Shown: one piece after another, positions 26,241 through 34,226 of the stretch
Layout of the letters: each line of letters opens with the position of its first letter
Position numbering within the stretch: position 1 is the first letter of the stretch
DNA from: Bacillota bacterium
Lineage (GTDB): Bacteria; Bacillota; Clostridia; Christensenellales; UMGS416
Assembly: GCA_023410875.1 (NCBI GenBank)
Contig: JAEYPH010000043.1
Location: 62,001-126,000, forward strand
Reading direction: 5' to 3'
DNA: 64,000 bases
Translations under genes and position numbers: made by a program
The notes under the pieces: generated by a model
Told to the model about the DNA's origin: nothing
What the model saw: only the letters and a program-made list of their open reading frames with translations
The model's database searches: none

Positions 26241-26771
26241 ATGCTGTTCCGAGACCTTGAAACACCTAGACTGATGCTGAAAACCATATCCGCGCAGGAT
26301 AGAGAGTTTATGCTGCGCCAATTCTCCAACAATGGCGTCAATCAGTATCTATTTGACGCCGAACCGCTCTGCAGCTTGGAGGAGGCGGATGAACTGATCG
26401 CTTTTTACATGCAGCCCGAGCCAAGGAACCAACAGCGCTGGATTTTAAACCGGAAACAGGATGGAGCCAAAATCGGAACCTGCGGCTTCCATTGCTGGAA
26501 CACGGAAGCGGGACATTGCGAAACCGGCTATGATCTCGACCCTGCGTACTGGGGAGAGGGCTACATGCGAGAAGCCATGGAGGCGATCCTTGCGTTCGCT
26601 CGAAAGGATATGAAGGTAAAGCGGGTACATGCCTGCATCTATCCGCGCAACGAGCGCTCCATCGCGCTGGCGGAAAGGCTCTGTTTTCATTTCAACGGAG
26701 AAACAAAAAACGAGGTTTTCAGAGGCGAGACATACGAACACAGGATGTTTGTACAGGAGTTCATGGCATAA
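26241..26771 (+). CDS. GNAT acetyltransferase, RimJ/RimL type
   Basis: 176 residues. It begins with the ETPRLMLKTI strand common to RimJ/RimL-like enzymes. The acetyl-CoA loop falls in the YWGEGYMREAM segment (the usual Gln/Arg-x-x-Gly-x-Gly is loose here), and CIYPRNERSIALAERLCF matches the last conserved block. The substrate is unknown: protein N-terminus, amino acid or drug. Base composition is visibly more A/T-rich than rqcH, suggesting later arrival. Confidence 0.82.
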   Translation: MLFRDLETPRLMLKTISAQDREFMLRQFSNNGVNQYLFDAEPLCSLEEADELIAFYMQPEPRNQQRWILNRKQDGAKIGTCGFHCWNTEAGHCETGYDLDPAYWGEGYMREAMEAILAFARKDMKVKRVHACIYPRNERSIALAERLCFHFNGETKNEVFRGETYEHRMFVQEFMA

Positions 26772-26798
26772 CCGGGTATCGAAGCAAACTGCAAAAAA

Positions 26799-26824
26799 GG
26801 GAGCAGCCGTTTCGGTTGCTCCCT
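26799..26824. terminator. terminator between the GNAT and DUF1292 genes
   Basis: An 11 bp stem with one G-T pair (GGGAGCAGCCG/CGGTTGCTCCC) sits between two converging genes, with A-runs at its left base. Confidence 0.75.
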
Positions 26825-26847
26825 TTGCTTTCAGTCAGACAGACGGA

Positions 26848-27147
26848 CTATTGGTCTTCCTCTTCCTCGTCTTCCTCTTCGCACATCTTCGTGTATTTCT
26901 CAAAGATCGTGTCGGCCAGGGCGTCGTCTTCCACGCTGACCAGATCGATGTCGTCGCTGTCTTCGGTCGTGAGCAGCTCCAGGATCACGATGGCCTCTTC
27001 TTCCTCGTTCTCCGGCTCCTCGGGAGTCAGGATCGCGAATTGCCTGTCCTCGTGGTCGATGGTGGCCAGATAGAGAAACCGCTCCTTGGCGCCGTCCTCA
27101 TCTTCCAGCTCTATGATGCGATCGTCTTCCATGTTCATGTCGCCCAT
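26848..27147 (-). CDS. DUF1292 protein, YrzB-like
   Basis: 99 residues, extremely acidic. The central block DRIIELEDEDG...RFLYLATIDHEDRQFAIL is the DUF1292 core; the C-terminus is a Glu/Asp run. The function is unknown. In Firmicutes the gene follows ruvX, as in the Bacillus yrzL-yrrK-yrzB group, and the same holds here. ATG 27147 has a GGAGG site and overlaps the ruvX 3' end by 13 bp. Confidence 0.9.
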   Translation of the reverse strand: MGDMNMEDDRIIELEDEDGAKERFLYLATIDHEDRQFAILTPEEPENEEEEAIVILELLTTEDSDDIDLVSVEDDALADTIFEKYTKMCEEEDEEEEDQ

Positions 27148-27587
27148 GGTAATGTCCTCCTTTTCAGATATGCTTTAGCGTCCAGATATCCCTGTAAGAG
27201 AACCACTGCCGCCATTTTGTCGATGACCTTGCGCCGCTTTTCGCGGCTCATGTCCGCTTCCAAGAGGATACGCTCTGCCGTTATCGTTGTCAACCGCTCG
27301 TCAGAAATATCCATCGGGCAGTTGAGAACTTTTTCCAGCTCCCGCCCAAAGGCCGCCGTGGCCTCGCAGCGGGGGCCCTCGGTGCCATTCATATTGCGCG
27401 GCCAGCCCAACACAACCAACTCCACGCCGTGCTGTTTGCACAGCGCGGCAATGTGGTTCAGGTCAGCCTCCAGCGTCGTGCGGGTATAGGTTTCCACCGG
27501 GTTGGCGCCGATGCACAGCAGGTCGCTCATGGAGATGCCGATGCGTTTTTCTCCGTAATCCAATGCTAATATTCTCAGTATAACCAC
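27135..27587 (-). CDS. ruvX: YqgF/RuvX-type putative Holliday-junction resolvase
   Basis: About 150 residues, RNase H-like fold. The first strand has the LALDYGEKRIG motif with the catalytic Asp; VVLGWPRNMNGTEG and the DERLTTITAERIL segment follow. It is also reported as a 16S pre-rRNA nuclease. The start is unclear: GTG at 27587 keeps the full N-terminus but has a weak site, while CTG at 27578 sits well behind AGGTGG and would give the usual M-R-I-L start. The longer frame to 27722 is antisense to the reductase gene and rejected. Confidence 0.88.
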   Translation of the reverse strand: MVILRILALDYGEKRIGISMSDLLCIGANPVETYTRTTLEADLNHIAALCKQHGVELVVLGWPRNMNGTEGPRCEATAAFGRELEKVLNCPMDISDERLTTITAERILLEADMSREKRRKVIDKMAAVVLLQGYLDAKAYLKRRTLPWAT

Positions 27588-27594
27588 CTGTCTT

Positions 27595-28539
27595 TCATAA
27601 AACCTTGATGCAGAAATCCGGGCACACGGCGGCGCAATAGCCGCAGCGCGTGCATTTGCTTCCATCCACCATGGCGCGGCCCTCGTGCAGCCGCAGCGCC
27701 TGGGAGCGGCACCGCTGCACACACCGGCCGCAGCCCCGGCACCAGTCGTGTATCATCAGCGCCCTGGGCGCCCGGCCCACCGCCTGCTCCAGCTCCTCGC
27801 TGGGCGCGCGACCTTCGAACAGCGCCACGTTGTAGTCGATCTCCTGCTCGCTCTGCATGCCCACGGCCACTGCGTCCACAGTGTCCAGGCCCAGAATGTA
27901 GCGCAGCGCCGCCTGCCGCTCGGGGATCAGGTGGCCGCCACCCAACGCCTTCATCGCATAGATGCCCCGGCCGGCGCCGTGCAACGCGGCCACAGCGGCC
28001 TCCATGTCCTCGCGCGAGCCGCCCTGTATGCCCACGCCCCGCAGGTTGAGCATCGGGTGCACAACCTGCACTTCCGGGTATTTGAGCGCGGCCTTGGCCG
28101 CCGCCACCGTGTGGGTGCTTAGCCCCACCGCCCCTATGAGCCCCTGCTCCTTGCGGCGCAGGAAGTATTCCAGCGCCTCGTGGTGGCCGCAGATCGTGTG
28201 CTCGCTCTCCTGCTCGTGCAGCAGGAACACGTCCACATAATCCCGACCAAGCTCCGCCGCAGCCTTGGCAAAGCTGGCCTCCGCCGTGGCGGTGTCATAG
28301 GCGTAGCATTTGGTTGCGATCACACACTCGGGGTATTGGCGCAGCAACAGGTTCAGGTGCGCGTATGTGCCATAGAGCTCTGCCGTGTCAAAAAAAAGAA
28401 TGCCCTGTTCCCGGGCATGGATGAGCAGTTTTGCGCCCTGCTGGGCGGTCATGGCCCGCTGCAGAGGGCCAATGGTCAGTGTGCCGTAGCACAGCCTGCT
28501 GACGTTCAGGCCAGTGTGGCCCAGGCTGACAACGTCCAA
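27595..28539 (-). CDS. aldo/keto reductase fused to a two-cluster ferredoxin domain
   Basis: 314 residues. Residues 1-240 form an aldo/keto reductase barrel (FFDTAELYG, VDVFLLHEQES, GAVGLSTH). The last 60 residues carry eight cysteines in two 4Fe-4S motifs (CRGCGRCVQRC and CTRCGYCAAVC). Such fusions occur in anaerobes and probably pass electrons between ferredoxin and a carbonyl substrate; the substrate is unknown. The start is TTG at 28539, 5 nt after ireB. It interrupts the usual ireB-ruvX pairing. Confidence 0.88.
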   Translation of the reverse strand: MDVVSLGHTGLNVSRLCYGTLTIGPLQRAMTAQQGAKLLIHAREQGILFFDTAELYGTYAHLNLLLRQYPECVIATKCYAYDTATAEASFAKAAAELGRDYVDVFLLHEQESEHTICGHHEALEYFLRRKEQGLIGAVGLSTHTVAAAKAALKYPEVQVVHPMLNLRGVGIQGGSREDMEAAVAALHGAGRGIYAMKALGGGHLIPERQAALRYILGLDTVDAVAVGMQSEQEIDYNVALFEGRAPSEELEQAVGRAPRALMIHDWCRGCGRCVQRCRSQALRLHEGRAMVDGSKCTRCGYCAAVCPDFCIKVL

Positions 28540-28543
28540 AGGC

Positions 28544-28819
28544 CTACTTCCCCACCCGCTTCTCGTCCAGCGCCTTCAGATAGAAGCTCACCAGCTCCTC
28601 CAGAATCTCGTCGCGCTCCAGCCGACGGATCAGGTAGCGGGCGTTGTTGTGGCTGGTGATATATGTGGGGTCACCGGACAGGATGTAGCCCACAAGCTGA
28701 TTGATCGGGTCATAGCCCCGCTCCTTGAGCGCGGCATATACGCTGGTGAGGATGTCCTGTACGGTCTCTTCATCGCGTTCGGCTTTGAACTGCATGGTCT
28801 TGTCAAAATCGGAACTCAC
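28544..28819 (-). CDS. ireB: IreB-family regulatory phosphoprotein
   Basis: 91 residues. In Enterococcus IreB is a target of the Ser/Thr kinase IreK and tunes antibiotic tolerance. The N-terminus reads MSSDFDKTMQF with the phosphorylatable Thr, and the DPINQLVGYILSGDPTYIT core is intact. I choose GTG 28819, which has GGGGTGG 5 nt upstream; GTG 28828 is possible. It heads the ireB-AKR-ruvX-DUF1292 group and has a strong promoter. Confidence 0.93.
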   Translation of the reverse strand: MSSDFDKTMQFKAERDEETVQDILTSVYAALKERGYDPINQLVGYILSGDPTYITSHNNARYLIRRLERDEILEELVSFYLKALDEKRVGK

Positions 28820-28850
28820 AAAAGCCACCCCATTCTCATCGCCTGCCTAT

Positions 28851-28879
28851 ATTATACAAATCATTCCTCTTCCATGCAA
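28851..28879 (-). promoter_or_regulatory. ireB promoter
   Basis: Minus-strand TTGCAT (28874-28879), 17 bp and TATAAT (28851-28856), about 32 bp before the start codon. Confidence 0.75.
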
Positions 28880-28993
28880 TGGATTCATAGCAATTGTTGG
28901 TTGTTTTGGCAGTTCGCGACAAACAACCACAACTGCTTGTGAAAAATTAACAAACTTTTGGCGAATACCGGCAGTAAAGCGCAGGGTCCTGCT

Positions 28994-30658
28994 TCAGAAG
29001 AGCCCGGTGACTTCCCCTCTCTCGTCGATGTCGATGGCCTGCGCCGCCGGGACCTTGGGCAGGCCGGGCATTGTCAGTATGCTGCCGCTTTGCGCCACCA
29101 CGAAGCCCGCGCCAGCCAGCAGCCGCACGCTGCGAATTTTCACGCGGAAGCCTTCCGGCGCGCCGAAGGCCTTGGCGTCGTCGGTGAAGGAATATTGCGT
29201 CTTGGCCATGCACACAGGACGATCACCGTATCCGTTGGCCTCCAGCACGGAGATCTCCTCCAGCGCCGCCGGGGAGAAGTCCACGCCCTCGCCGCGATAC
29301 CAGCGGCGCACCAGTGCTTCGATCTTGTCGCGCAGCGGCAGGTTCACGTCGTAGACGAACTGCGGCTGAGAATCCGCCGCGGCAGCCATGACGGCTCGCG
29401 CCAGCTCCTCAGCGCCTTTGCCGCCGTCGGCCCAGGCGGTGTACAGCGGCGCGGCCACGCCCAACTGCGCGCAGGCATCCTGTATCACGCGGTGCTCTTC
29501 GTCGGTGTCGCTGGAGAAGACGTTCAGCGACACGACGACCGGCAGCCCCAGTGACTGCAGGTTGTCGATGTGGCGCATGAGGTTACATAGGCCCCCCTGC
29601 ACCGCCTGCGCGTCCGGCGCGGTCAGCTGCTCCTTGGGCACGCCGCCGTGGAATTTCAGCGCTCGCACCGTGGCCACCAGCACCACCGCCGAGGGCCACA
29701 GGCCGGCCTGGCGGCACTTGATGTCCAGAAACTTTTCCGCACCCAGGTCCGCGCCGAAGCCCGCCTCGGTGACCGCCCAATCGCAGGCAGCCAGCGCCGT
29801 TTTGGTCGCGATGACACTGTTGCAGCCGTGGGCGATGTTGGCGAAGGGGCCGCCGTGCACGAATACCGGCGTGCCTTCCAGCGTCTGCACCAGGTTGGGT
29901 TGCAGCGCTTCGCGCAGCAGCACCGCCATGGCGCCGTGGGCCTGCAGCATGGCCGCCGTCACCGGCCGGGCCTGGCGGTCTCGGGCCACAACGATGTCGC
30001 CCAGCCGGCGCTTGAGGTCGCTCAGCGACTGCGACAGGCACAGGATGGCCATGACCTCTGAAGCGGCTGTGATGTCGAAGCCGTCGCTGCGGGGCACGCC
30101 GTTGCCCTTGCCCAACCCGCTTTCGATGTGGCGCAGCTGCCGGTCGTTCATATCCAGCGCCCGCCGCCAGGAGATCGTGTCTGGATCGATGTCCAGCGCG
30201 TTGCCCTGGAACAGGTGATTGTCCAGTATGGCTGCCAACAGATTGTTGGCAGCCGTCACGGCGTGAATGTCGCCGGTGAAATGCAGGTTCAGGTCCTCCA
30301 TGGGCACGACCTGCGCATAGCCGCCGCCGGCAGCCCCGCCCTTCATGCCGAACACCGGGCCAAGGGAGGGCTCCCGCAGCGCCAGCGCCACGCTCTGCCC
30401 CAGCCGCGCCAGCCCGTCGCCCAGGCCCACCGACGTCGTCGTCTTCCCCTCGCCGGCCGGCGTGGGGTTGATGGCGCTCACCAGCACCAGCCGGCCCTGC
30501 CTGCCGCAGGCTTCCAGCCGGTTCACCGCGTCCAGAGGTATCTTGGCCTTATACGCGCCGTAGGGAATCAGTTCTTCGGTGTTCAGGCCCAATCTTGCGG
30601 CGATGTCGGCGATGGGCCGCGGCCTGGCGGCGCGGGCGATTTCGATGTCGGACTTCAT
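28994..30658 (-). CDS. fhs: formate-tetrahydrofolate ligase
   Basis: Makes 10-formyl-THF from formate, ATP and THF; enters purine synthesis and the methyl branch of the Wood-Ljungdahl pathway. 554 residues, the normal size. The P-loop INPTPAGEGKTTTS is near residue 65, with the SLGPVFGMKGGAAGGGYAQV and EAGFGADLGAEKF blocks after it. ATG 30658 with a GGGAG site. No other folate or acetyl-CoA pathway genes are adjacent, so acetogenesis cannot be claimed. A hairpin-U terminator lies only about 20 nt upstream. Confidence 0.97.
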   Translation of the reverse strand: MKSDIEIARAARPRPIADIAARLGLNTEELIPYGAYKAKIPLDAVNRLEACGRQGRLVLVSAINPTPAGEGKTTTSVGLGDGLARLGQSVALALREPSLGPVFGMKGGAAGGGYAQVVPMEDLNLHFTGDIHAVTAANNLLAAILDNHLFQGNALDIDPDTISWRRALDMNDRQLRHIESGLGKGNGVPRSDGFDITAASEVMAILCLSQSLSDLKRRLGDIVVARDRQARPVTAAMLQAHGAMAVLLREALQPNLVQTLEGTPVFVHGGPFANIAHGCNSVIATKTALAACDWAVTEAGFGADLGAEKFLDIKCRQAGLWPSAVVLVATVRALKFHGGVPKEQLTAPDAQAVQGGLCNLMRHIDNLQSLGLPVVVSLNVFSSDTDEEHRVIQDACAQLGVAAPLYTAWADGGKGAEELARAVMAAAADSQPQFVYDVNLPLRDKIEALVRRWYRGEGVDFSPAALEEISVLEANGYGDRPVCMAKTQYSFTDDAKAFGAPEGFRVKIRSVRLLAGAGFVVAQSGSILTMPGLPKVPAAQAIDIDERGEVTGLF

Positions 30659-30678
30659 TCAGATGCTCCCTTGCGCAT

Positions 30679-30700
30679 AAAAATAGGCGGCTCTGCCGCC
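30679..30700 (-). terminator. terminator of the unknown gene, in the fhs leader
   Basis: Minus-strand GGCGGC-aga-GCCGCC followed by TATTTTT. It ends 20 nt before the fhs ATG, so it could also act as an attenuator for fhs. Confidence 0.7.
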
Positions 30701-30726
30701 CAGATAAAGCTTTTGTAAGAAGTTGA

Positions 30727-31356
30727 TCAAATATCCAGGCTCTGCACGTGTTCGGGCTCCTTGAGCCATTCCTCCAGCCCTTCGGTACAGAACTCCGGAA
30801 TCTCGTCGGTGCAATACTCGGTCAGCAGCTCGATCTCGTCAAAGATGGACACCGATGCCTCACACAGCGTCGCGACGGCGTTGCGCACCTGGGAGAAATC
30901 CTTGAGCTTGAGGTGGTTGAGCACCTCGATGAGCTTGCGGCTGTCGTCCTGAGTCACGGCCATAAAGAAATTTGAAGGGATGCTGACGGTGTAATCCGCC
31001 TGGTCGAAGTCGTCGCCCTCGTCCAGGTTTTCCTTGAAGGCCAGCAGCTCCTCTTCGGAGAGCTTGACATAGTCGGGGTCATACAAGCTTGGGTGCAGCT
31101 TCTGGAACACGCACAACTCCTGCTTGCCCATCAGGCGTTTGAAGAAACCGCACTGCAGCTCCACAACGCCCAACACGTCTTCCATCTCTTCGGCTGCCTT
31201 GTATCCTATGACGCTGGAGTATTCGAAAAGAAAAAAGCGCTTTTCAAGATTGGCTATGAAGGCGCGTATCATCTTGCCGGGTAGGATATCTCTATTCTCA
31301 GGCGCGATGATCAGGCAGGCGCCGTTCTCCATTTTGAAGTCGCACTTTGTCAACAT
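30727..31356 (-). CDS. uncharacterised soluble protein
   Basis: 209 residues, not recognised. No signal peptide or membrane helix. The composition is acidic with many Leu/Glu; ACLIIAPENRDILPG and FFMAVTQDDSRKLIEVL look like ordered segments, and the last 60 residues are strongly acidic. Four or five cysteines are scattered with no metal motif. ATG 31356 follows CAGGAGAGG, and a TTGACA promoter lies upstream, so it is very likely expressed. It is monocistronic or weakly linked to fhs. Confidence 0.75.
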   Translation of the reverse strand: MLTKCDFKMENGACLIIAPENRDILPGKMIRAFIANLEKRFFLFEYSSVIGYKAAEEMEDVLGVVELQCGFFKRLMGKQELCVFQKLHPSLYDPDYVKLSEEELLAFKENLDEGDDFDQADYTVSIPSNFFMAVTQDDSRKLIEVLNHLKLKDFSQVRNAVATLCEASVSIFDEIELLTEYCTDEIPEFCTEGLEEWLKEPEHVQSLDI

Positions 31357-31420
31357 TGGCCTCTCCTGGGTGTGGCTTCCTTTTTTGACAGTATGAACCT
31401 ATTCTTATTCTATAAAAATA

Positions 31421-31450
31421 ATAATACGTTCCGCGTGTGAATAGTGTCAA
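31421..31450 (-). promoter_or_regulatory. promoter of the uncharacterised gene
   Basis: Minus-strand TTGACA (31445-31450), 18 bp and TATTAT (31421-31426), 65 bp ahead of the ATG at 31356. Confidence 0.65.
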
Positions 31451-31549
31451 GACTTTTCATAAATCGGCTCGAAACCATATCGAAACCACAAAGAAACTTA
31501 CCCTTGGGGCTGTCGCGTTAAACGCATGAAATGCATAATTCAGACAGAT

Positions 31550-31780
31550 GGGAAGGATTTCGCGCCCTACGTTGCGCCTTGCGCAACTATCGGCTTACTC
31601 TCACATCGGCTGTTGCTCGATGCTACGCATCGACCGGCAATGCTATCACATCGCCGCTGCGCGGCGACATTATCGCATTGCCTGCGGTTAAAGCCGACGT
31701 TGCAGCAAGCCGGGTCAAAGCCTTTAGGCGCGACCAAAGGGCTTTCCGATCGCCCTTTGGAAACCTTCGGCACCATTTGG
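31550..31780. repeat. dispersed structured repeat, family A, long copy
   Basis: About 230 bp, same outer sequence as 18731-18882. The GTTGCGC/GCGCAAC (31571-31577/31581-31587) and CCAAAGGGC/GCCCTTTGG hairpins are kept. Between TCGGCT (31606-31611) and AGCCGA (31692-31697) there are 78 extra bases (31612-31689). They fold as CGATGC/GCATCG, then GGCAATGC/GCATTGCC enclosing TCGCCGC/GCGGCGA. With the promoter above, it accounts for most of the 482 bp between ricT and the unknown gene. Confidence 0.8.
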
Positions 31781-31838
31781 TGAATGAGTATGCAATTATC
31801 GACTAACACGACAGTCCCTTCAGACACTCAAAACAAGC

Positions 31839-33173
31839 CTACTGCTTGGCCGGCGGGCGCGGGCCACCATGCCAGCCGGAACGGCGGCGGCCGCCGCGGC
31901 GACGGCGGCGGTTGGGGTTGGGCGCTTGGCCGGGAGCGGCCTGGTCCGGGGTTACGGCGGCCGTATCCGGCGCTTCGTCCTCGTCACCCTCGACGTCGTC
32001 ATTCCCCTGCGGAGGTTGTTGCGGTTGCGGACGCTGCTGGGGTTGGGGGCGCTGGGGCTGCTGCGGGCGTGGGGAGCCGCCGCTGCGCGGGGTCTGGGCT
32101 GGGCGGGGCGCTGCGGGCGCGGGCCGCACAGCTTGTTCGGTCTCGGGCTCCCGGGGGCCATCCTCATCGCGAGCCTGGTCTGGGAACACCGCCAGCGCTG
32201 GCTGGTCCGGTTTGACCAGGCGCATGGGGGCTTCGCCACCCGTGGTATCGTCGTCCAACTCCTCACCGGGCTTGGGCTTGGGCTTGTTGAGCGCCTGCTT
32301 GTAGGCGGCCTTGGCCGTGGCGGCGCGGGCGCGCCCGCCGCTGGCCTCCCACGCGGCGATGTCCTTGGGGCCGGCCTCGCTGATCTGTTCAAAGGGATAT
32401 TCGCGAATCTCCACTTCTTCGCCGGTCAGGCGTACCTTGACCTTTTCCTTGATGATAAGCACGTCGTCCACGGTGGCTGGCCCTTCGGGCGTGAGCACGG
32501 TGCTGCCTTTGCGCGGGCAGCGCTGCAGCGTGCTCGCATAGGTCTCCTGCTCATAATTCAGGCAGCACATAAGCCGGCCGCACAGGCCGGAAATTTTCGT
32601 GGGGTTCAAGGAAAGGTTCTGATCCTTGGCCATGCGGATGCTGACCGGCGAAAAATCCGAAAGGAACGACTTGCAGCACGCCTCGCGGCCGCAGGGGCCC
32701 AAGCCGCCCAGCATCTTCACCTCGTCGCGCACGCCGATCTGGCGCAGCTCGATGCGGGTTCGGAACACCGAAGCCAGGTCGCGCACCAGCGCGCGGAAGT
32801 CCACGCGTCCGTCGGCGGTGAAATAGAACACGATCTTGCTGCCGTCAAAGGCCATTTCCACGTTGACCAGCTTCATGTCCAGCTTGTGGGCATTCACCTT
32901 TTCCTGGCACACGTCCAGCGCATGCTTCTCTTTGGCGGCGCGCTCCTGTACAATGCGCATGTCGTCGGGCGTTGCCTTGCGCACCACGCGTTTCAGAGGC
33001 GCGACGATCTGCTCGTCGGATGCCTCCCGGGGGGCGAACATCACTTCGCCGCATTCGCGGCCCTGAGCGGTGTCCACCACAGCCCAATCGCCGGTGGCCA
33101 GCTCGATGTCCGCCGGGTCAAAGGAATATATCTTGCCGGCATCCTTGAAGCGGATGCCCACGATGGTTGCCAT
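31839..33173 (-). CDS. ricT: RicT/YaaT (PSP1 domain) with long disordered tail
   Basis: 444 residues. Residues 1-280 are the PSP1 domain with the conserved cysteines in GPCGREACCKSFL and SGLCGRLMCCLNYE, which hold an Fe-S cluster in the Bacillus Y-complex. That complex adjusts RNase Y activity, sporulation and competence. Bacillus YaaT is about 275 residues; here a 160-residue tail is added, rich in Pro/Gln (RPQPQQRPQPQQ) and ending in an Arg-rich stretch. ATG 33173 is 1 nt after the holB stop, with AGGAGG upstream. Order darA-holB-ricT is conserved. Confidence 0.93.
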   Translation of the reverse strand: MATIVGIRFKDAGKIYSFDPADIELATGDWAVVDTAQGRECGEVMFAPREASDEQIVAPLKRVVRKATPDDMRIVQERAAKEKHALDVCQEKVNAHKLDMKLVNVEMAFDGSKIVFYFTADGRVDFRALVRDLASVFRTRIELRQIGVRDEVKMLGGLGPCGREACCKSFLSDFSPVSIRMAKDQNLSLNPTKISGLCGRLMCCLNYEQETYASTLQRCPRKGSTVLTPEGPATVDDVLIIKEKVKVRLTGEEVEIREYPFEQISEAGPKDIAAWEASGGRARAATAKAAYKQALNKPKPKPGEELDDDTTGGEAPMRLVKPDQPALAVFPDQARDEDGPREPETEQAVRPAPAAPRPAQTPRSGGSPRPQQPQRPQPQQRPQPQQPPQGNDDVEGDEDEAPDTAAVTPDQAAPGQAPNPNRRRRRGGRRRSGWHGGPRPPAKQ

Positions 33174-33174
33174 T

Positions 33175-34218
33175 CTATGCAATTCCTCCTAAGAGTTCTA
33201 TGAGAAGATGGTCCATGACCACGGTATAAATGCCGTTGCCGTCCATGGCTTTGCGCGCTGCAAACAGCGACAGCAGTATGTTCTCCAGTTTGCACTCATC
33301 CAGCGCGCGCAATGCGGCCGGCGCCTGGCCGCCCAGCGACGGCGTGCGGGCGCCGCTGCCGGCCACCAGCGCGTCACGCAGGGCGCGCTCCCAGATGTCC
33401 AGCACCCGGGGCCAGTTGGCGCGGTTGTCCTGCAGAAAGCGCATGGCCTCGGCCAGACGGCCGGTGGTTGCCAGCGTCTGCAGCGTTTGCAGCGCGCGCT
33501 CCCGCAGCGCCCAGAATCCCTCATCGGCCAGCAGCTCCAGCGCCCGGCCGGGCAGCCCGTCGGCCATGGCGGCGGCTTCGGCGGTGCGTTCAGTGTCGGG
33601 GCACCCCCTGTCGGAGAGCACCCGGCGCACGTCGTCGCCGTTCAGGCGGGCCAGCTTAACCATGGCGCAGCGGGATAGCACCGTGGGCAGCAGCGCCGCG
33701 GTCGATTCCGCCAGCAGCAAGAACACCACATGGGCCGGCGGCTCCTCCAGCGTCTTGAGCAGCGCGTTCTGGGCGGCGGGCGTCAGCTCTTGGGCGCTAT
33801 CGATCACGACCACGGCGCGGCCACCCTCATAGGGCCGCACGTCGATGAGCCTCGCGATTGCGCGGGCCTCCTCCACGCCCAGCGACTTGCGCTTGAGCCT
33901 GGGAGTGCCGGGCGAAAGCGCGCGATCCGGGCCGCCCTTGGCCCCTTCTTCCTTGGGTATGATGACATGCAGGTCGGCATGGTTGCCGGACAAGGCCTTC
34001 CTGCACGGGGAACAATGGTTGCAGGGTTTGTCATCGGACTCACACAGCAGCGCCCGGGCAAAAAGGTTGGCCAACGTACGCTTGCCGCTGCCGTCCGGCC
34101 CGCAGAGCAAAATGGCATGGGCAACCCGGCCACCGGTCAGCGCCGTTTGCAGGCGCGCCACAGCGGCGGATTGCCCGATAACCTGATCGAATGTCTGCGG
34201 ACTTTCGCGAGAATCCAA
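33175..34218 (-). CDS. holB: DNA polymerase III subunit delta'
   Basis: Clamp-loader subunit, 347 residues. The N-terminus has TFDQVIGQ, a P-loop-like GPDGSGKRTLANL, a four-cysteine zinc module (CESDDKPCNHCSPC) and a VVVIDSAQELT Walker-B region with LLKTLEEPPAHVVF. The start is TTG at 34218, 9 nt after darA; no better codon exists. Sits in the usual darA-holB-ricT order, though yaaR is missing between darA and holB. Confidence 0.93.
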   Translation of the reverse strand: MDSRESPQTFDQVIGQSAAVARLQTALTGGRVAHAILLCGPDGSGKRTLANLFARALLCESDDKPCNHCSPCRKALSGNHADLHVIIPKEEGAKGGPDRALSPGTPRLKRKSLGVEEARAIARLIDVRPYEGGRAVVVIDSAQELTPAAQNALLKTLEEPPAHVVFLLLAESTAALLPTVLSRCAMVKLARLNGDDVRRVLSDRGCPDTERTAEAAAMADGLPGRALELLADEGFWALRERALQTLQTLATTGRLAEAMRFLQDNRANWPRVLDIWERALRDALVAGSGARTPSLGGQAPAALRALDECKLENILLSLFAARKAMDGNGIYTVVMDHLLIELLGGIA

Positions 34219-34226
34219 AGAGTTCG

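Noticed and set aside
31567..31827. Minus-strand open frame over the repeat at 31.6 kb
   Set aside because: Same reason: it follows the family A repeat and its hairpin module, with no ribosome site.
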